Below, piece by piece: positions 54,686 through 63,227 of a stretch of DNA of 64,000 nucleotides. The stretch is from contig NZ_BDCD01000002.1 of the NCBI RefSeq assembly GCF_001613325.1, forward strand, positions 124,001 through 188,000, written 5' to 3'. Source of the stretch: Nocardia yamanashiensis NBRC 100130. Lineage in GTDB: Bacteria > Actinomycetota > Actinomycetes > Mycobacteriales > Mycobacteriaceae. A program made the translations under genes and the position numbers. The notes beneath the pieces were generated by a model. That model was given only the letters and a program-made list of their open reading frames with translations. It was not told the DNA's origin and did not search any database. Within the stretch, counting starts at the first letter, position 1; every line of letters starts with the position of its first letter.

Positions 54686-55630
54686 ATGGACAACGGCACG
54701 GTAAGCGACGGCTCGCCCCTGACCGGCGAAGCCGATATCGAGTACACCAAGGGCCACGGCACCCAGAACGATTTCGTCATCCTCCCCGATGCCGACGCCT
54801 GGCTGCAGCTCACCGAATCCCGCGTCGCCGCCCTCTGCGACCGCCAGCGCGGTCTCGGCGCCGACGGCGTGCTGCGGGTGGCCCGCGCGGCCGCCCTCCT
54901 GGAAACCGGTGTCCTGCAAGCCCTCCCCGACGGCGTCGCCCCCGCCGACTGGTTCATGGACTACCGCAATGCCGACGGCTCCATCGCCGAAATGTGCGGC
55001 AACGGCGTCCGCGTCTTCGCCCACTACCTGGCGGCGACCGGCCTGGAAACCCGCACCGAATTCGTCGTCGGCTCCCGCGCCGGCGCCCGCCCCGTGGTCG
55101 TCCACCACGCCGACCCCGTCCACGGCGAAGTAACGGTCGCCATGGGCCGGGTCCGCGTCCTCGGCGAATCCGCCGGCTCCATCGACGGCCGCCAGTTCAC
55201 CGGCCTCGGCATCGACGTCGGCAACCCCCACCTCGCCTGCGTGGACCCGACTCTCACCCTCGAAGCCCTCCGCGAACTCGACTTCACCCACGCCCCCGGC
55301 TTCGACCACACCCTCTTCCCCCACGGCGTCAACCTCGAAATCCTCACCCCCCTCCACGTCGACTCCGACGGCCGGAAAGCCGTCAACATGCGCGTCTACG
55401 AACGCGGCGTCGGCGAAACCCGTTCCTGCGGAACCGGAACCGTAGCCGCAGCCGCCTCGGCTCTGGCCAGTACCGGCTTCGACCTCGCCACCGACACCGG
55501 CCACATCCAGGTCCACATCCCCGGCGGCACCGTCACCGTCACCATCGACCAGGGCGCCGCCACCCTCCGCGGCCCCTCCGTCCTGGTCGCCTCCGGCCGC
55601 ATCGCCGCCAAGTGGTGGCAGGACGCCTGA
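54686..55630 (+). CDS. dapF: Diaminopimelate epimerase
   Basis: A 314-residue enzyme converting LL- to meso-diaminopimelate for lysine and peptidoglycan. Both catalytic Cys are present: MCGNGVR (about residue 99) and SCGTGT (about 248). [13 protein letters not shown] at the start and GNPHLACVD are family marks. ATG 54686 is used; ATG 54677 and a GTG at 54668 overlapping the preceding stop are possible. It ends the LigB-miaA-trmH-dapF run, all in one direction with no real gaps. Confidence 0.95.
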   Translation: MDNGTVSDGSPLTGEADIEYTKGHGTQNDFVILPDADAWLQLTESRVAALCDRQRGLGADGVLRVARAAALLETGVLQALPDGVAPADWFMDYRNADGSIAEMCGNGVRVFAHYLAATGLETRTEFVVGSRAGARPVVVHHADPVHGEVTVAMGRVRVLGESAGSIDGRQFTGLGIDVGNPHLACVDPTLTLEALRELDFTHAPGFDHTLFPHGVNLEILTPLHVDSDGRKAVNMRVYERGVGETRSCGTGTVAAAASALASTGFDLATDTGHIQVHIPGGTVTVTIDQGAATLRGPSVLVASGRIAAKWWQDA

Positions 55631-55705
55631 CCCGAATATTCGCTGGTCCCCCTCGCATCCGCCAGTGATACTTCCTGCACTCGGAAGGCGGGGAGAGGAT
55701 GCGCG

Positions 55706-56407
55706 ATGACCGACCGAAGTGACCTGTTGCTCGAAGGCGTGGTCGGTTCGCACGCCTACGGTTTGAACACGCCCGCAAGCGATTTCGACTACCTGGGCGT
55801 GTACGTCGAACCGACCCGGACCTTCCTCGGCCTGCACCCCCCGACGCGGGATCGCGGCACCCGGCAGGGCCGGGACGGCGCCGACGCGACGTATCACGAG
55901 GTCGGCAAGCTGATGGGCCTCGTCCTGTCGTGCAACCCCACCGCCAGCGAAATCCTGTGGCTGGACGAGTACACCGTGACGACGGAATTCGGCCGCGAGT
56001 TGATCTCGCTGCGATCGAATTTCCTTTCGGCGCAACGGGTCCGGCATTCCTACTTCGGATACGCCATGGCGCAGTTCCGGCGGATGCTGAACCGGCGGGA
56101 GACCCAGGGCCTGGGAGATGTACGGCTGGCCAAGCACGCCCGCCATGTGCGGCGACTGCTCTGGCAGGGCTACGAGCTGTACACGACCGGCGTACTGCCG
56201 ATCCGATTGCCCGATCCGGAGCCGTATTTCGAATTCGGGCGGCAGATGATGACCGAGTCGGGCGAGACCGCCGCCAAGGCGTTGATCGCGGAGTACGAGG
56301 AGAAGTTCGACTCCGCCACGACCGCGCTGCCGCAGCGGGCGAACGAAGCCCCGCTGGAGGACTTTCTCCAGCGGGTGCGGCGGGCGCATCTGGACGAAGG
56401 GCCGTGA
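55706..56407 (+). CDS. RlaP-type nucleotidyltransferase (DNA polymerase beta superfamily)
   Basis: A 233-residue protein with the minimal nucleotidyltransferase signature GSHAYGLNTPASDFDYLGVY (residues 14-33): Gly-Ser, then the D-x-D metal pair, and a third acidic residue probable in SEILWLDEY. The rest is helical (KHARHVRRLLWQGYELYTTG). Family members (PF10127/RlaP) are predicted nucleotidyltransferases linked to RNA repair; the target here is unknown. It converges with the old yellow enzyme gene, 7 bases apart. Confidence 0.82.
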   Translation: MTDRSDLLLEGVVGSHAYGLNTPASDFDYLGVYVEPTRTFLGLHPPTRDRGTRQGRDGADATYHEVGKLMGLVLSCNPTASEILWLDEYTVTTEFGRELISLRSNFLSAQRVRHSYFGYAMAQFRRMLNRRETQGLGDVRLAKHARHVRRLLWQGYELYTTGVLPIRLPDPEPYFEFGRQMMTESGETAAKALIAEYEEKFDSATTALPQRANEAPLEDFLQRVRRAHLDEGP

Positions 56408-56414
56408 CGGCCGG

Positions 56415-57521
56415 TCAAGCGGCGGCCGGTTCGCGGTCCAGGACCGGGTAGTCGGTGTAGCCCTCGGGGCCGCCGGTGTACATCAGGTGGGCGTCGCGGA
56501 CCGGGTTCAGGGGAGCGCCGGTTTGCAGGCGGGTGATCAGGTCGGGGTTGGCTAGGAAGGAGCGGCCGAGGGAGATGAGGTCGGCGCCGGCGGTGAGGAG
56601 GGATTCGGCGGCGGCGCGGCCGCCGTCGGCGGGGAGGGGGACGCCCCAGCCGAGGTTGGGGTTGGCGATGAGGGTGGTCGGCCAGAGGGCGCGGAGCTGG
56701 TGGAAGAGGGGGCTTTCCGGGTCGGCGAAGACCAGGTGGAGGTAGGCGAGGCGGCGTTCGGCGAGGGCGGCGACGAGGACGGGGTAGAGGGCTTCGGTGT
56801 CGGTTTCGGCGATGCTGTTGGCGGTGACGCCGGGGGAGAGGCGGATGCCGACGCGGTCGGGGCCGATGGCGGCGGCTACGGCGTCGACGACGGCGAGGGT
56901 GAAGCGGATGCGGCCCGCGATGGAACCGCCGTACTCGTCGGTGCGGTGGTTGGTGTTGGCGGACAGGAACTGGTGCAGGAGATAGCCGTTCGCGCTGTGG
57001 ATCTCGACGCCTTCGAAACCGGCGGCGACGGCATTGCGGGCGGCGGTGACGAAATCGGCGATCGTGGCCTCGATGTCGTCGGCGTCCATGGCTTTCGGGA
57101 CGACGGAGTCCTGGTGGCCGGAGGGGGTGTGAATGCCCTCGGGAAGCGGGATGGCGGAGGGCGCGATGGGGTGCAGGCCGCTGTTGCCGGGATGGCCGAC
57201 GCGCCCGCCGTGCTGGAGCTGGACGAACATGCGGCCGCCGGCGGCGCGCACCGAATCGGTGACCGCGCGCCAGCCCGCGACATGCGCATCGGTGTAGAGG
57301 CCGGGGATGTCGGCGTAGGTCTGGCCGACCCGGTTCGGGGTGGTGGCCTCGGCGATGAGCAGGCCCGCCCCGGCGCGCTGGGTGTAGTACTCGCGCATCA
57401 GGGCGGTCGGGGTGCCGTCCGCGGCGGCGCGATTGCGGGTCATCGGCGCCATCGCCAGGCGGTGGTCGAGGTCCCGTCCGGCGAACCGGTAGGTGCTGAA
57501 GAGAGCGGCTGTTTTCGTCAT
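56415..57521 (-). CDS. Old yellow enzyme family NADH:flavin oxidoreductase (NemA-like)
   Basis: A 368-residue FMN ene-reductase. Family marks are MAPMTRNRA, the FMN/ligand residues in VQLQHGGRVGHP, IHSANGYLLHQFLSANTNHRTDEYGGS, RLSPG and SLGRSFLANPDL. The ligand-binding pair is H-x-x-N type in the HSANGYL block. It reduces activated alkenes, nitro compounds or nitrate esters. ATG 57521 begins the protein; a MerR regulator is divergent 60 bases away and very probably senses an electrophile. Confidence 0.92.
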   Translation of the reverse strand: MTKTAALFSTYRFAGRDLDHRLAMAPMTRNRAAADGTPTALMREYYTQRAGAGLLIAEATTPNRVGQTYADIPGLYTDAHVAGWRAVTDSVRAAGGRMFVQLQHGGRVGHPGNSGLHPIAPSAIPLPEGIHTPSGHQDSVVPKAMDADDIEATIADFVTAARNAVAAGFEGVEIHSANGYLLHQFLSANTNHRTDEYGGSIAGRIRFTLAVVDAVAAAIGPDRVGIRLSPGVTANSIAETDTEALYPVLVAALAERRLAYLHLVFADPESPLFHQLRALWPTTLIANPNLGWGVPLPADGGRAAAESLLTAGADLISLGRSFLANPDLITRLQTGAPLNPVRDAHLMYTGGPEGYTDYPVLDREPAAA

Positions 57522-57537
57522 GGCGGTAAGGTAAAAC

Positions 57538-57553
57538 CTGACATTGATGTGAG
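57538..57553. promoter_or_regulatory. MerR-type dyad between OYE and MerR genes
   Basis: CTGACAT-TG-ATGTGAG is a near-perfect dyad (one mismatched pair) in the 60-base divergent gap. On the minus strand it lies between TTGCAG and a TTACCT-like -10 element with a spacer of about 19 bases, the long spacer typical of MerR-activated promoters. Confidence 0.6.
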
Positions 57554-57581
57554 CTGCAAGTGCTGAGTTTCGGAGTGCCCC

Positions 57582-57953
57582 ATGCGAATCGGTGAGCTGG
57601 CAAAACGTACCGGTGTGAGCGAGCGGTCCCTGCGGTACTACGAGGAGCAGAACCTCCTGGTGGCCGCGCGGACCCCCGGCGGGCAGCGCGACTATCCGGA
57701 GTTCGCGGTCGATCGCGTCATTCACATCCAGGAACTGTTCGCGGCCGGCCTGAACAGCAAGAAGATCTTCCAGATCCTGCCCTGCATGCGCGATACCGAC
57801 GGCGGCGCGAACGAGCGCGCCACACCCCAGCTGGTCGAGGAATTGCGATTCGAACGCGACCGCATCGATCGCACCATCGCCGACCTGCTGCGATCCCGCG
57901 AAGTGCTCGATGATGTGATCGTGCGGGCGGGCGAACGCTTCGCCCGGAAATAA
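57582..57953 (+). CDS. MerR-family regulator of the OYE gene
   Basis: A 123-residue MerR protein: winged helix MRIGELAKRTGVSERSLRYYEEQNLL (residues 1-26), the R-x-Y second part, and a dimerisation helix (LRFERDRIDRTIADLLRSREVLDDVI). A single Cys occurs in LPCMRDTD, so a simple thiol sensor like NemR or AdhR is possible but not shown. It is divergent from the ene-reductase. Confidence 0.88.
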   Translation: MRIGELAKRTGVSERSLRYYEEQNLLVAARTPGGQRDYPEFAVDRVIHIQELFAAGLNSKKIFQILPCMRDTDGGANERATPQLVEELRFERDRIDRTIADLLRSREVLDDVIVRAGERFARK

Positions 57954-57995
57954 CCGAATGCGGGCGCTCGGCGGTCCGTGGGACCATGGAGGCGT

Positions 57996-59486
57996 ATGAG
58001 TAAACAAGAAACCTACGAGTTCACTCCCGCCGAGGAGATCGACGACGACGCCCAGGACGGTGCGCAGGACGGCTGGTCCGCCGCGCCGACCGTCGGTGAG
58101 CTGCAGCTCGAGGAACGCGCCTCGCTGCGCCGCCAAGCCGGTCTGTCCACCGAGCTCGAGGACGTCACCGAGGTCGAGTACCGGCAGCTGCGACTGGAAC
58201 GGGTCGTGCTGGTCGGCGTCTGGACCGAGGGCACGGCCGCGCAGGCCGAGGCGAACATGGCGGAACTGACCGCACTCGCCGAGACCGCCGGTTCCGAGGT
58301 GCTCGATTCGCTGGTGCAGCGCCGCGACAAACCGGACAAGGCCACCTATATCGGTTCCGGTAAGACCGAGGAACTGCGCGCCATCGTGCTCGAGACCGGT
58401 GCGGATACCGTGATCGCCGACGGTGAGCTCTCGCCCGCGCAGCTGACCGCACTGGAGAAGGTCGTCAAGGTCAAGGTCATCGACCGCACCGCCCTGATTC
58501 TCGATATCTTCGCCCAGCACGCCACCTCCCGCGAGGGCAAGGCGCAGGTGTCCCTCGCCCAGATGGAATACATGCTGCCGCGACTGCGCGGCTGGGGTGA
58601 GTCCATGTCCCGGCAGGCCGGTGGCCGCGCCGGCAGCAATGGCGGCGTGGGTCTGCGCGGTCCCGGTGAGACGAAGATCGAAACCGACCGTCGCCGCATT
58701 CGTGAGCGGATGGCCAAGCTGCGCCGCGAGATCCGCGAGATGAAGACCGCGCGCGACACCAAGCGCGCCCGGCGCACCTCGAGCGGTATCCCGCAGGTCG
58801 CCATCGTCGGCTACACGAACGCGGGCAAGTCGAGCCTGATGAACGCGCTGACCGGCGCGGGCATCCTGGTGCAGGACGCGCTGTTCGCCACCCTCGACCC
58901 GACCACCCGCAAGGCGGCCCTGGAAGACGGCCGCGAGGTGGTGTTCACCGACACCGTCGGTTTCGTGCGCCACCTGCCCACCCAGCTGGTCGAGGCGTTC
59001 CGCTCCACCCTGGAAGAGGTGACGGGCGCGGACCTGCTGCTGCACGTGGTGGACGGTTCGGACCCGCTGCCGGATCAGCAGATCAAGGCGGTGCGCGAAG
59101 TCGTCACCGACGTGCTGCGCGAGACCAAGACCCCCGCCCCGCCGGAGCTGCTGGTGGTCAACAAGATCGACGCCCTCGATCCGATGGAACTGACCCAGCT
59201 ACGCGGCTGGCTGCCGGACGCGGTCTTCGTCTCCGCGCAGACCGGCCAGGGTCTCGACGATCTGAAAGCCCGCCTGGACACCGTGCTCGGCGGTCTGGAC
59301 GTGGAGGTCAGCGTGCTGCTGCCCTACACCCGCGGCGATCTGCTGGCGCGCATCCACGCCGACGGTAAGATCATCACCGAGGAGCACGTGGAAACCGGTA
59401 CGCGCGTGCGCGCCCGGGTCCCGAATGCCCTGGCCGGCCAGCTCACCGAATTCGCGCACGCCGGAGCCGAATCCACCGAGGAGTAA
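57996..59486 (+). CDS. hflX: GTPase HflX
   Basis: A 496-residue ribosome-splitting GTPase. The N-terminal glycine-rich HflX domain covers about residues 60-260 (TYIGSGKTEELR, DRTALILDIFAQHATSREGKAQV, LRGPGETKIETDRRRI); the G domain follows with GYTNAGKSS, TDTVGFVRHLP and NKID. ATG 57996 has GGAGG 5 bases upstream. It ends the dapF-hflX stretch conserved in Mycobacteriales and is followed by a hairpin. Confidence 0.95.
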   Translation: MSKQETYEFTPAEEIDDDAQDGAQDGWSAAPTVGELQLEERASLRRQAGLSTELEDVTEVEYRQLRLERVVLVGVWTEGTAAQAEANMAELTALAETAGSEVLDSLVQRRDKPDKATYIGSGKTEELRAIVLETGADTVIADGELSPAQLTALEKVVKVKVIDRTALILDIFAQHATSREGKAQVSLAQMEYMLPRLRGWGESMSRQAGGRAGSNGGVGLRGPGETKIETDRRRIRERMAKLRREIREMKTARDTKRARRTSSGIPQVAIVGYTNAGKSSLMNALTGAGILVQDALFATLDPTTRKAALEDGREVVFTDTVGFVRHLPTQLVEAFRSTLEEVTGADLLLHVVDGSDPLPDQQIKAVREVVTDVLRETKTPAPPELLVVNKIDALDPMELTQLRGWLPDAVFVSAQTGQGLDDLKARLDTVLGGLDVEVSVLLPYTRGDLLARIHADGKIITEEHVETGTRVRARVPNALAGQLTEFAHAGAESTEE

Positions 59487-59490
59487 AGCC

Positions 59491-59530
59491 CCGAATCAGC
59501 CGAATGATCCCGGTCAGTCGGCTGATTCGG
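59491..59530 (+). terminator. Hairpin after hflX
   Basis: CCGAATCAGCCGA (59491-59503) and TCGGCTGATTCGG (59518-59530) form a perfect 13-base stem with a 14-base loop, starting 4 bases after the stop codon. No T-run. Confidence 0.65.
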
Positions 59531-59598
59531 TGGAACCGCCCCGCCCGCGCACACTCCTTGGCACTCTGATCGGACAGTTTCGCCGGAGTGAGGTTGTC

Positions 59599-60753
59599 GT
59601 GAGTGAGCAAGCGCCGAACCAGCTTTCGATCCGCCTGTCCGCGCTGGGCTCCGACCCGGCCTCGGCGCTCAGGGTCATCGGCTTTTTCGACCGCCTGGAC
59701 GAATCCGCAGCCGACGCCGCCGCGGTGATCCGCGGTGCAGCGCTGTTGGCCGAATGCGCGGTCACCGCCACGTGGCCCAGTGGCACCGTCATTCGCTATG
59801 ACGCGAGTGGTGCACCGCTGCCACGCCACACCGCGGACCCGGCCGGGGCATCCGCGCACGCCGACCTGGGCGCCGAACCGAAGGTGTGGCTGGAGCGGCG
59901 TGGTGGGGAGCATCCCCTGGATCCCGTGGTGCTGGATCGGTTGCGGCACTGCCTGCGGGTGGTGGCGGCGCGGCAGGCGGCGAACGGTGCACTGCGGCTG
60001 GGGGATCCGGCGCTGCTCGAGGTGGTGTTGTCGGAGAAGGAGCGCGCCGAGGATCGGGTGCGGGCGATGCGATTGCTCGGGCTGGATCAGGCGCGTGAGG
60101 TGCGGGTGGTGGCGGTGACCGGGCCCTGCGCGCAGGACGCCGTGCGGATGGTGGCCGAGCGGGTGCCGGTGTGCCGGGTGGCGGTGATCGGGGAGATCAC
60201 GGCGGTGCTCACCCAGGATTGGCTGGACGGGCGGGCGTTCTCGGACACGGTGAATGCCGCTATCGCCGAGGCGTTTCCGGCGTCGCGGTCGGGCGGCGGC
60301 GGGCCGTGGATGGGGATCGGGGCGCGGGTGCCCGCACTGGCCGCGCCCGCGTCGTGGGATCAAGCCTGCCGTGCACTGCGGTTCGCCTCGTCCACCTGGC
60401 ACGGCCGCCGCGCCGTCGCCTTCGATCGGCTGGGCTCGCTCGAACTGCTGGCCGACGTCCCGGTGGAGCGCCTGCTCGCCACCCCGGATGTGCTGCGGCT
60501 CAACGAATTCGCGGCCACCGAATCCGGTGCGCTGGCCGTCGACACCCTGGAAGCGTTCTGTGTCTACGGTTCGCTGCGCCGCACCGCCACCGAACTGCAC
60601 CTGCATCACAGCACCGTGGCGGCCCGCATCGCCCAGGTGGAATCGCTGATGGGCTGGGATATCGACGAAGCCCGGGACCGTTTCCTGGCGACCCTGGTGC
60701 TCACCGTGCGCCGCATCGCGCTCTCCTCGGCCGAACTGGCGCGCGAGCGCTGA
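59599..60753 (+). CDS. PucR-type helix-turn-helix regulator
   Basis: A 384-residue regulator. The C-terminal PucR helix-turn-helix is clear (TLEAFCVYGSLRRTATELHLHHSTVAARIAQVESLMGWDI, about residues 310-350). The N-terminal 290 residues hold a GAF-like and a degenerate GGDEF-like region as in CdaR/PucR proteins (WMGIGARVPALAAPASWDQACRALRFA). GTG 59599 has GGAGTGAGG upstream. It may act on the downstream NTF2-like and acyl-CoA synthetase genes, which is a guess from proximity. Confidence 0.82.
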   Translation: MSEQAPNQLSIRLSALGSDPASALRVIGFFDRLDESAADAAAVIRGAALLAECAVTATWPSGTVIRYDASGAPLPRHTADPAGASAHADLGAEPKVWLERRGGEHPLDPVVLDRLRHCLRVVAARQAANGALRLGDPALLEVVLSEKERAEDRVRAMRLLGLDQAREVRVVAVTGPCAQDAVRMVAERVPVCRVAVIGEITAVLTQDWLDGRAFSDTVNAAIAEAFPASRSGGGGPWMGIGARVPALAAPASWDQACRALRFASSTWHGRRAVAFDRLGSLELLADVPVERLLATPDVLRLNEFAATESGALAVDTLEAFCVYGSLRRTATELHLHHSTVAARIAQVESLMGWDIDEARDRFLATLVLTVRRIALSSAELARER

Positions 60754-60870
60754 CGGAACCGACACCCGTCGGATCGTCGCCGGATTCGCCCGACGCCCGG
60801 CGGCTGCCCCGCCCCGGGCCCGCTCGTGAAGATCGATGGGCACTTCCCCTGCTCGAGAAGGAGTCTCGCC

Positions 60871-61419
60871 ATGAGCATCATCGATCCCGCCAATACCTGG
60901 CGGCTGCTGGAGGAACGCCTCGCCGCCACCACGAACCCGCGTCACCGCGTCGTCCTGGAAATCGTCATCCAGCACATGAAGGCCGAATTCGCCACCGACC
61001 TGGACGGTCTCATGGCCACCCTGGCCCCGAACCCCGACTACCACTTCTGGATGCAGGGACAGGACGTCGGGCCGAAGACCACGCAGGGCGTGCGCGACTA
61101 CTACGCCGCCTTCGTCGCCAGCCGCTCCAACTACCTCGAATTCGCCCTGGACCGCCTGGTGGTGGACGACCACTGCGTGGTGACCGAGGGCTATCTGCGC
61201 CAGCTCTACCCCGGCGAATACGCCGCCGCGCTCGGTTTCGTCGACGATCCCGACGGCGACTACCTGATCGTCATGCGCCAGCTGCTGCTGTGGCCGATCG
61301 ACGCGGACGGCCTGATCCGCGGCGAGGATTCTTACCATTCCGGCCCGGTCGAGGTCACCAAGCTGACCCGCGACCAGCTGCCCGCCGCGTATATCGCCCT
61401 CGTGCACGCGGACGCGTGA
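60871..61419 (+). CDS. NTF2-like (SnoaL-type) protein
   Basis: A 182-residue protein of the nuclear transport factor 2 fold. HMKAEFATDLDGLMATLAPNPDYHFWMQ is the first helix and strand, and GVRDYYAAFVASRSNYLEFALDRLVVDDHCVVTEG the core. ATG 60871 has GAGAAGGAG 8 bases upstream. It may be an enzyme or a binding protein; the pocket residues do not tell. It lies 36 bases before the acyl-CoA synthetase gene and is probably in one operon with it. Confidence 0.8.
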   Translation: MSIIDPANTWRLLEERLAATTNPRHRVVLEIVIQHMKAEFATDLDGLMATLAPNPDYHFWMQGQDVGPKTTQGVRDYYAAFVASRSNYLEFALDRLVVDDHCVVTEGYLRQLYPGEYAAALGFVDDPDGDYLIVMRQLLLWPIDADGLIRGEDSYHSGPVEVTKLTRDQLPAAYIALVHADA

Positions 61420-61455
61420 CGATACTGGAACCTGTTCGGGGAGAGGCGGAATGAC

Positions 61456-63111
61456 ATGACCGACCGGCGCAGGGATATCGCGACCATGTTGCTCGACCGG
61501 TGCGGCGACGACCGGCCCGGGTTGCGCACGCGGGAGCGGGATTGGACCTGGGACGAGGTGGTGCGCGAGTCGGCGGCGCGGGCGGCGCTGGCCCGGAAAC
61601 TGCGGCGGCACGGGCCGTTCCATATCGGCGTGCTGCTGGAGAACGTGCCGGATTTCGTGTTCTGGCTGGGCGGTGCGGCGCTGGCCGGGGCCGTCGTCGT
61701 CGGGATCAATCCGACGCGCGGGGACGCCCAGCTGGCGGCCGATATCGCCTACACCGACTGCCAGTTGATCGTCACCGACGCCGCCGGGCTCGAACGGCTG
61801 CGGGGTCTGGAGCTGAGCCTGGAACCGGATCGTGTGCTGCTGGTGGACGATCCGGGGTATCTGGCACTGCTGGACTCCCATCGCGGCGAACCGGTGACGG
61901 TGACCGCCACGCCGGAATCGCTGCTCCTGCTGCTGTTCACCTCCGGAACCACCGGTACGTCGAAAGCGGTCAAGTGCAGTCAGCAGCGGCTGGCTTTCAT
62001 CGCTTACGGCGCGACCGACAAATTCGGGCATGTGCGCGAGGACGTCGATTACTGCTGTATGCCGCTGTTCCACGGCAATGCCATCATGGCGCTGTGGGCC
62101 CCGGCGCTGGCCAATGGCGCGACGGTCTGCCTCACCCCGAAATTCTCGGCCTCGCAATTCCTTCCGGATATCCGGTTCTTCGGCGCGACCTTCTTCACCT
62201 ATGTCGGCAAGGCGCTCGGCTACCTGCTGGCCACGCCGGAAACCGAACTGGATTCCGACAATCGCCTCACTCGCGGGTTCGGCACCGAGGCCTCGGTGGA
62301 GGATCAGGCCGAATTCCGGCGGCGATTCGGCGCACCGCTGTTCGAGGGGTACGGCTCGAGCGAGGGCTCGGGGTCGGTGGCGCTGGCCCCCGACGCCCCG
62401 CCCGGCGCGCTGGGCCGGCCCGCGCATCCGGGCGTCGCCGTGGTGAATTCCGACACCCTCGAAGACTGTGCTCGGGCGGTGCTGGACGAGCACGGACGGG
62501 TGCTGAATCCGGACGCCGCCATCGGGGAAATGGTCGACAAGGCCGGGGCGCTGATCTTCGAGGGCTACTACAAGAACGATGCCGCCGATGCCGAACGCCT
62601 GCGCAACGGCTGGTATTGGACCGGCGATCTCGGCTATATCGACACCGACGGGTTCATCTATTTCGCGGGCCGCCAAGGCGATTGGATCCGGGTGGACAGC
62701 GAGAACATCTCCGCGCTGGTCATCGAACGGGTGCTGCGGCGCTATCCGGAGGTGGTGGCGGCGGCGGTCTACGCGGTGCCCGATCCGCGCTCCGGCGATC
62801 GGGTGATGGCCGCGATCGAAGTGGCCGATCCGGTGGCGTTCGATCTGGTCAAGTTCGCCGAATTCCTGTGCGCCCAAGCCGATCTGGGCGCCAAGGATAT
62901 GCCCCGCCTGCTCCGGGTCTCGGCGAGCCTGCCGGTCACCGGCTCCAACAAGGTGCTCAAACGGGAATTGCGCGAGCAGGGCTGGCGCACCGATGAGCCG
63001 GTCCACCAGTGGGCCGGGCGCGGGAATCCGGAATACCGGCCCATGACTGAAACAGACAAAGCGGACTTGGAACGGGAATTCGCCGACCACGGCCGGCAGC
63101 GCTTGCTGTGA
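61456..63111 (+). CDS. Acyl-CoA synthetase, FadD17-like
   Basis: A 551-residue ANL-superfamily ligase. It has LLLFTSGTTGTSKAVKCS (P-loop), FEGYGSSEG (A5 motif), YWTGDLGYID and the late Lys in GSNKVLKREL. It activates a carboxylic acid as acyl-AMP then CoA thioester. The sequence resembles mycobacterial FadD17, whose relatives act in steroid or fatty-acid use, but chain length and substrate are not readable. It follows an NTF2-like gene and precedes an acyltransferase. Confidence 0.87.
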   Translation: MTDRRRDIATMLLDRCGDDRPGLRTRERDWTWDEVVRESAARAALARKLRRHGPFHIGVLLENVPDFVFWLGGAALAGAVVVGINPTRGDAQLAADIAYTDCQLIVTDAAGLERLRGLELSLEPDRVLLVDDPGYLALLDSHRGEPVTVTATPESLLLLLFTSGTTGTSKAVKCSQQRLAFIAYGATDKFGHVREDVDYCCMPLFHGNAIMALWAPALANGATVCLTPKFSASQFLPDIRFFGATFFTYVGKALGYLLATPETELDSDNRLTRGFGTEASVEDQAEFRRRFGAPLFEGYGSSEGSGSVALAPDAPPGALGRPAHPGVAVVNSDTLEDCARAVLDEHGRVLNPDAAIGEMVDKAGALIFEGYYKNDAADAERLRNGWYWTGDLGYIDTDGFIYFAGRQGDWIRVDSENISALVIERVLRRYPEVVAAAVYAVPDPRSGDRVMAAIEVADPVAFDLVKFAEFLCAQADLGAKDMPRLLRVSASLPVTGSNKVLKRELREQGWRTDEPVHQWAGRGNPEYRPMTETDKADLEREFADHGRQRLL

Positions 63112-63227
63112 GTTGCCTGCTCCGGCGGCCGGGCATCCTCCCGCCGCCGGGGCAAGCCCCGCGCCCGGTGACCGGAACTGAAACTCGTTACGATGCCGTT
63201 ATCGCAGTTCCGGCAGGGAGGGTTGTT

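Noticed and set aside
59443..63090. 1215-residue minus-strand open frame opposite the PucR, NTF2 and FadD genes
   Set aside because: Antisense to three supported genes and without domains.
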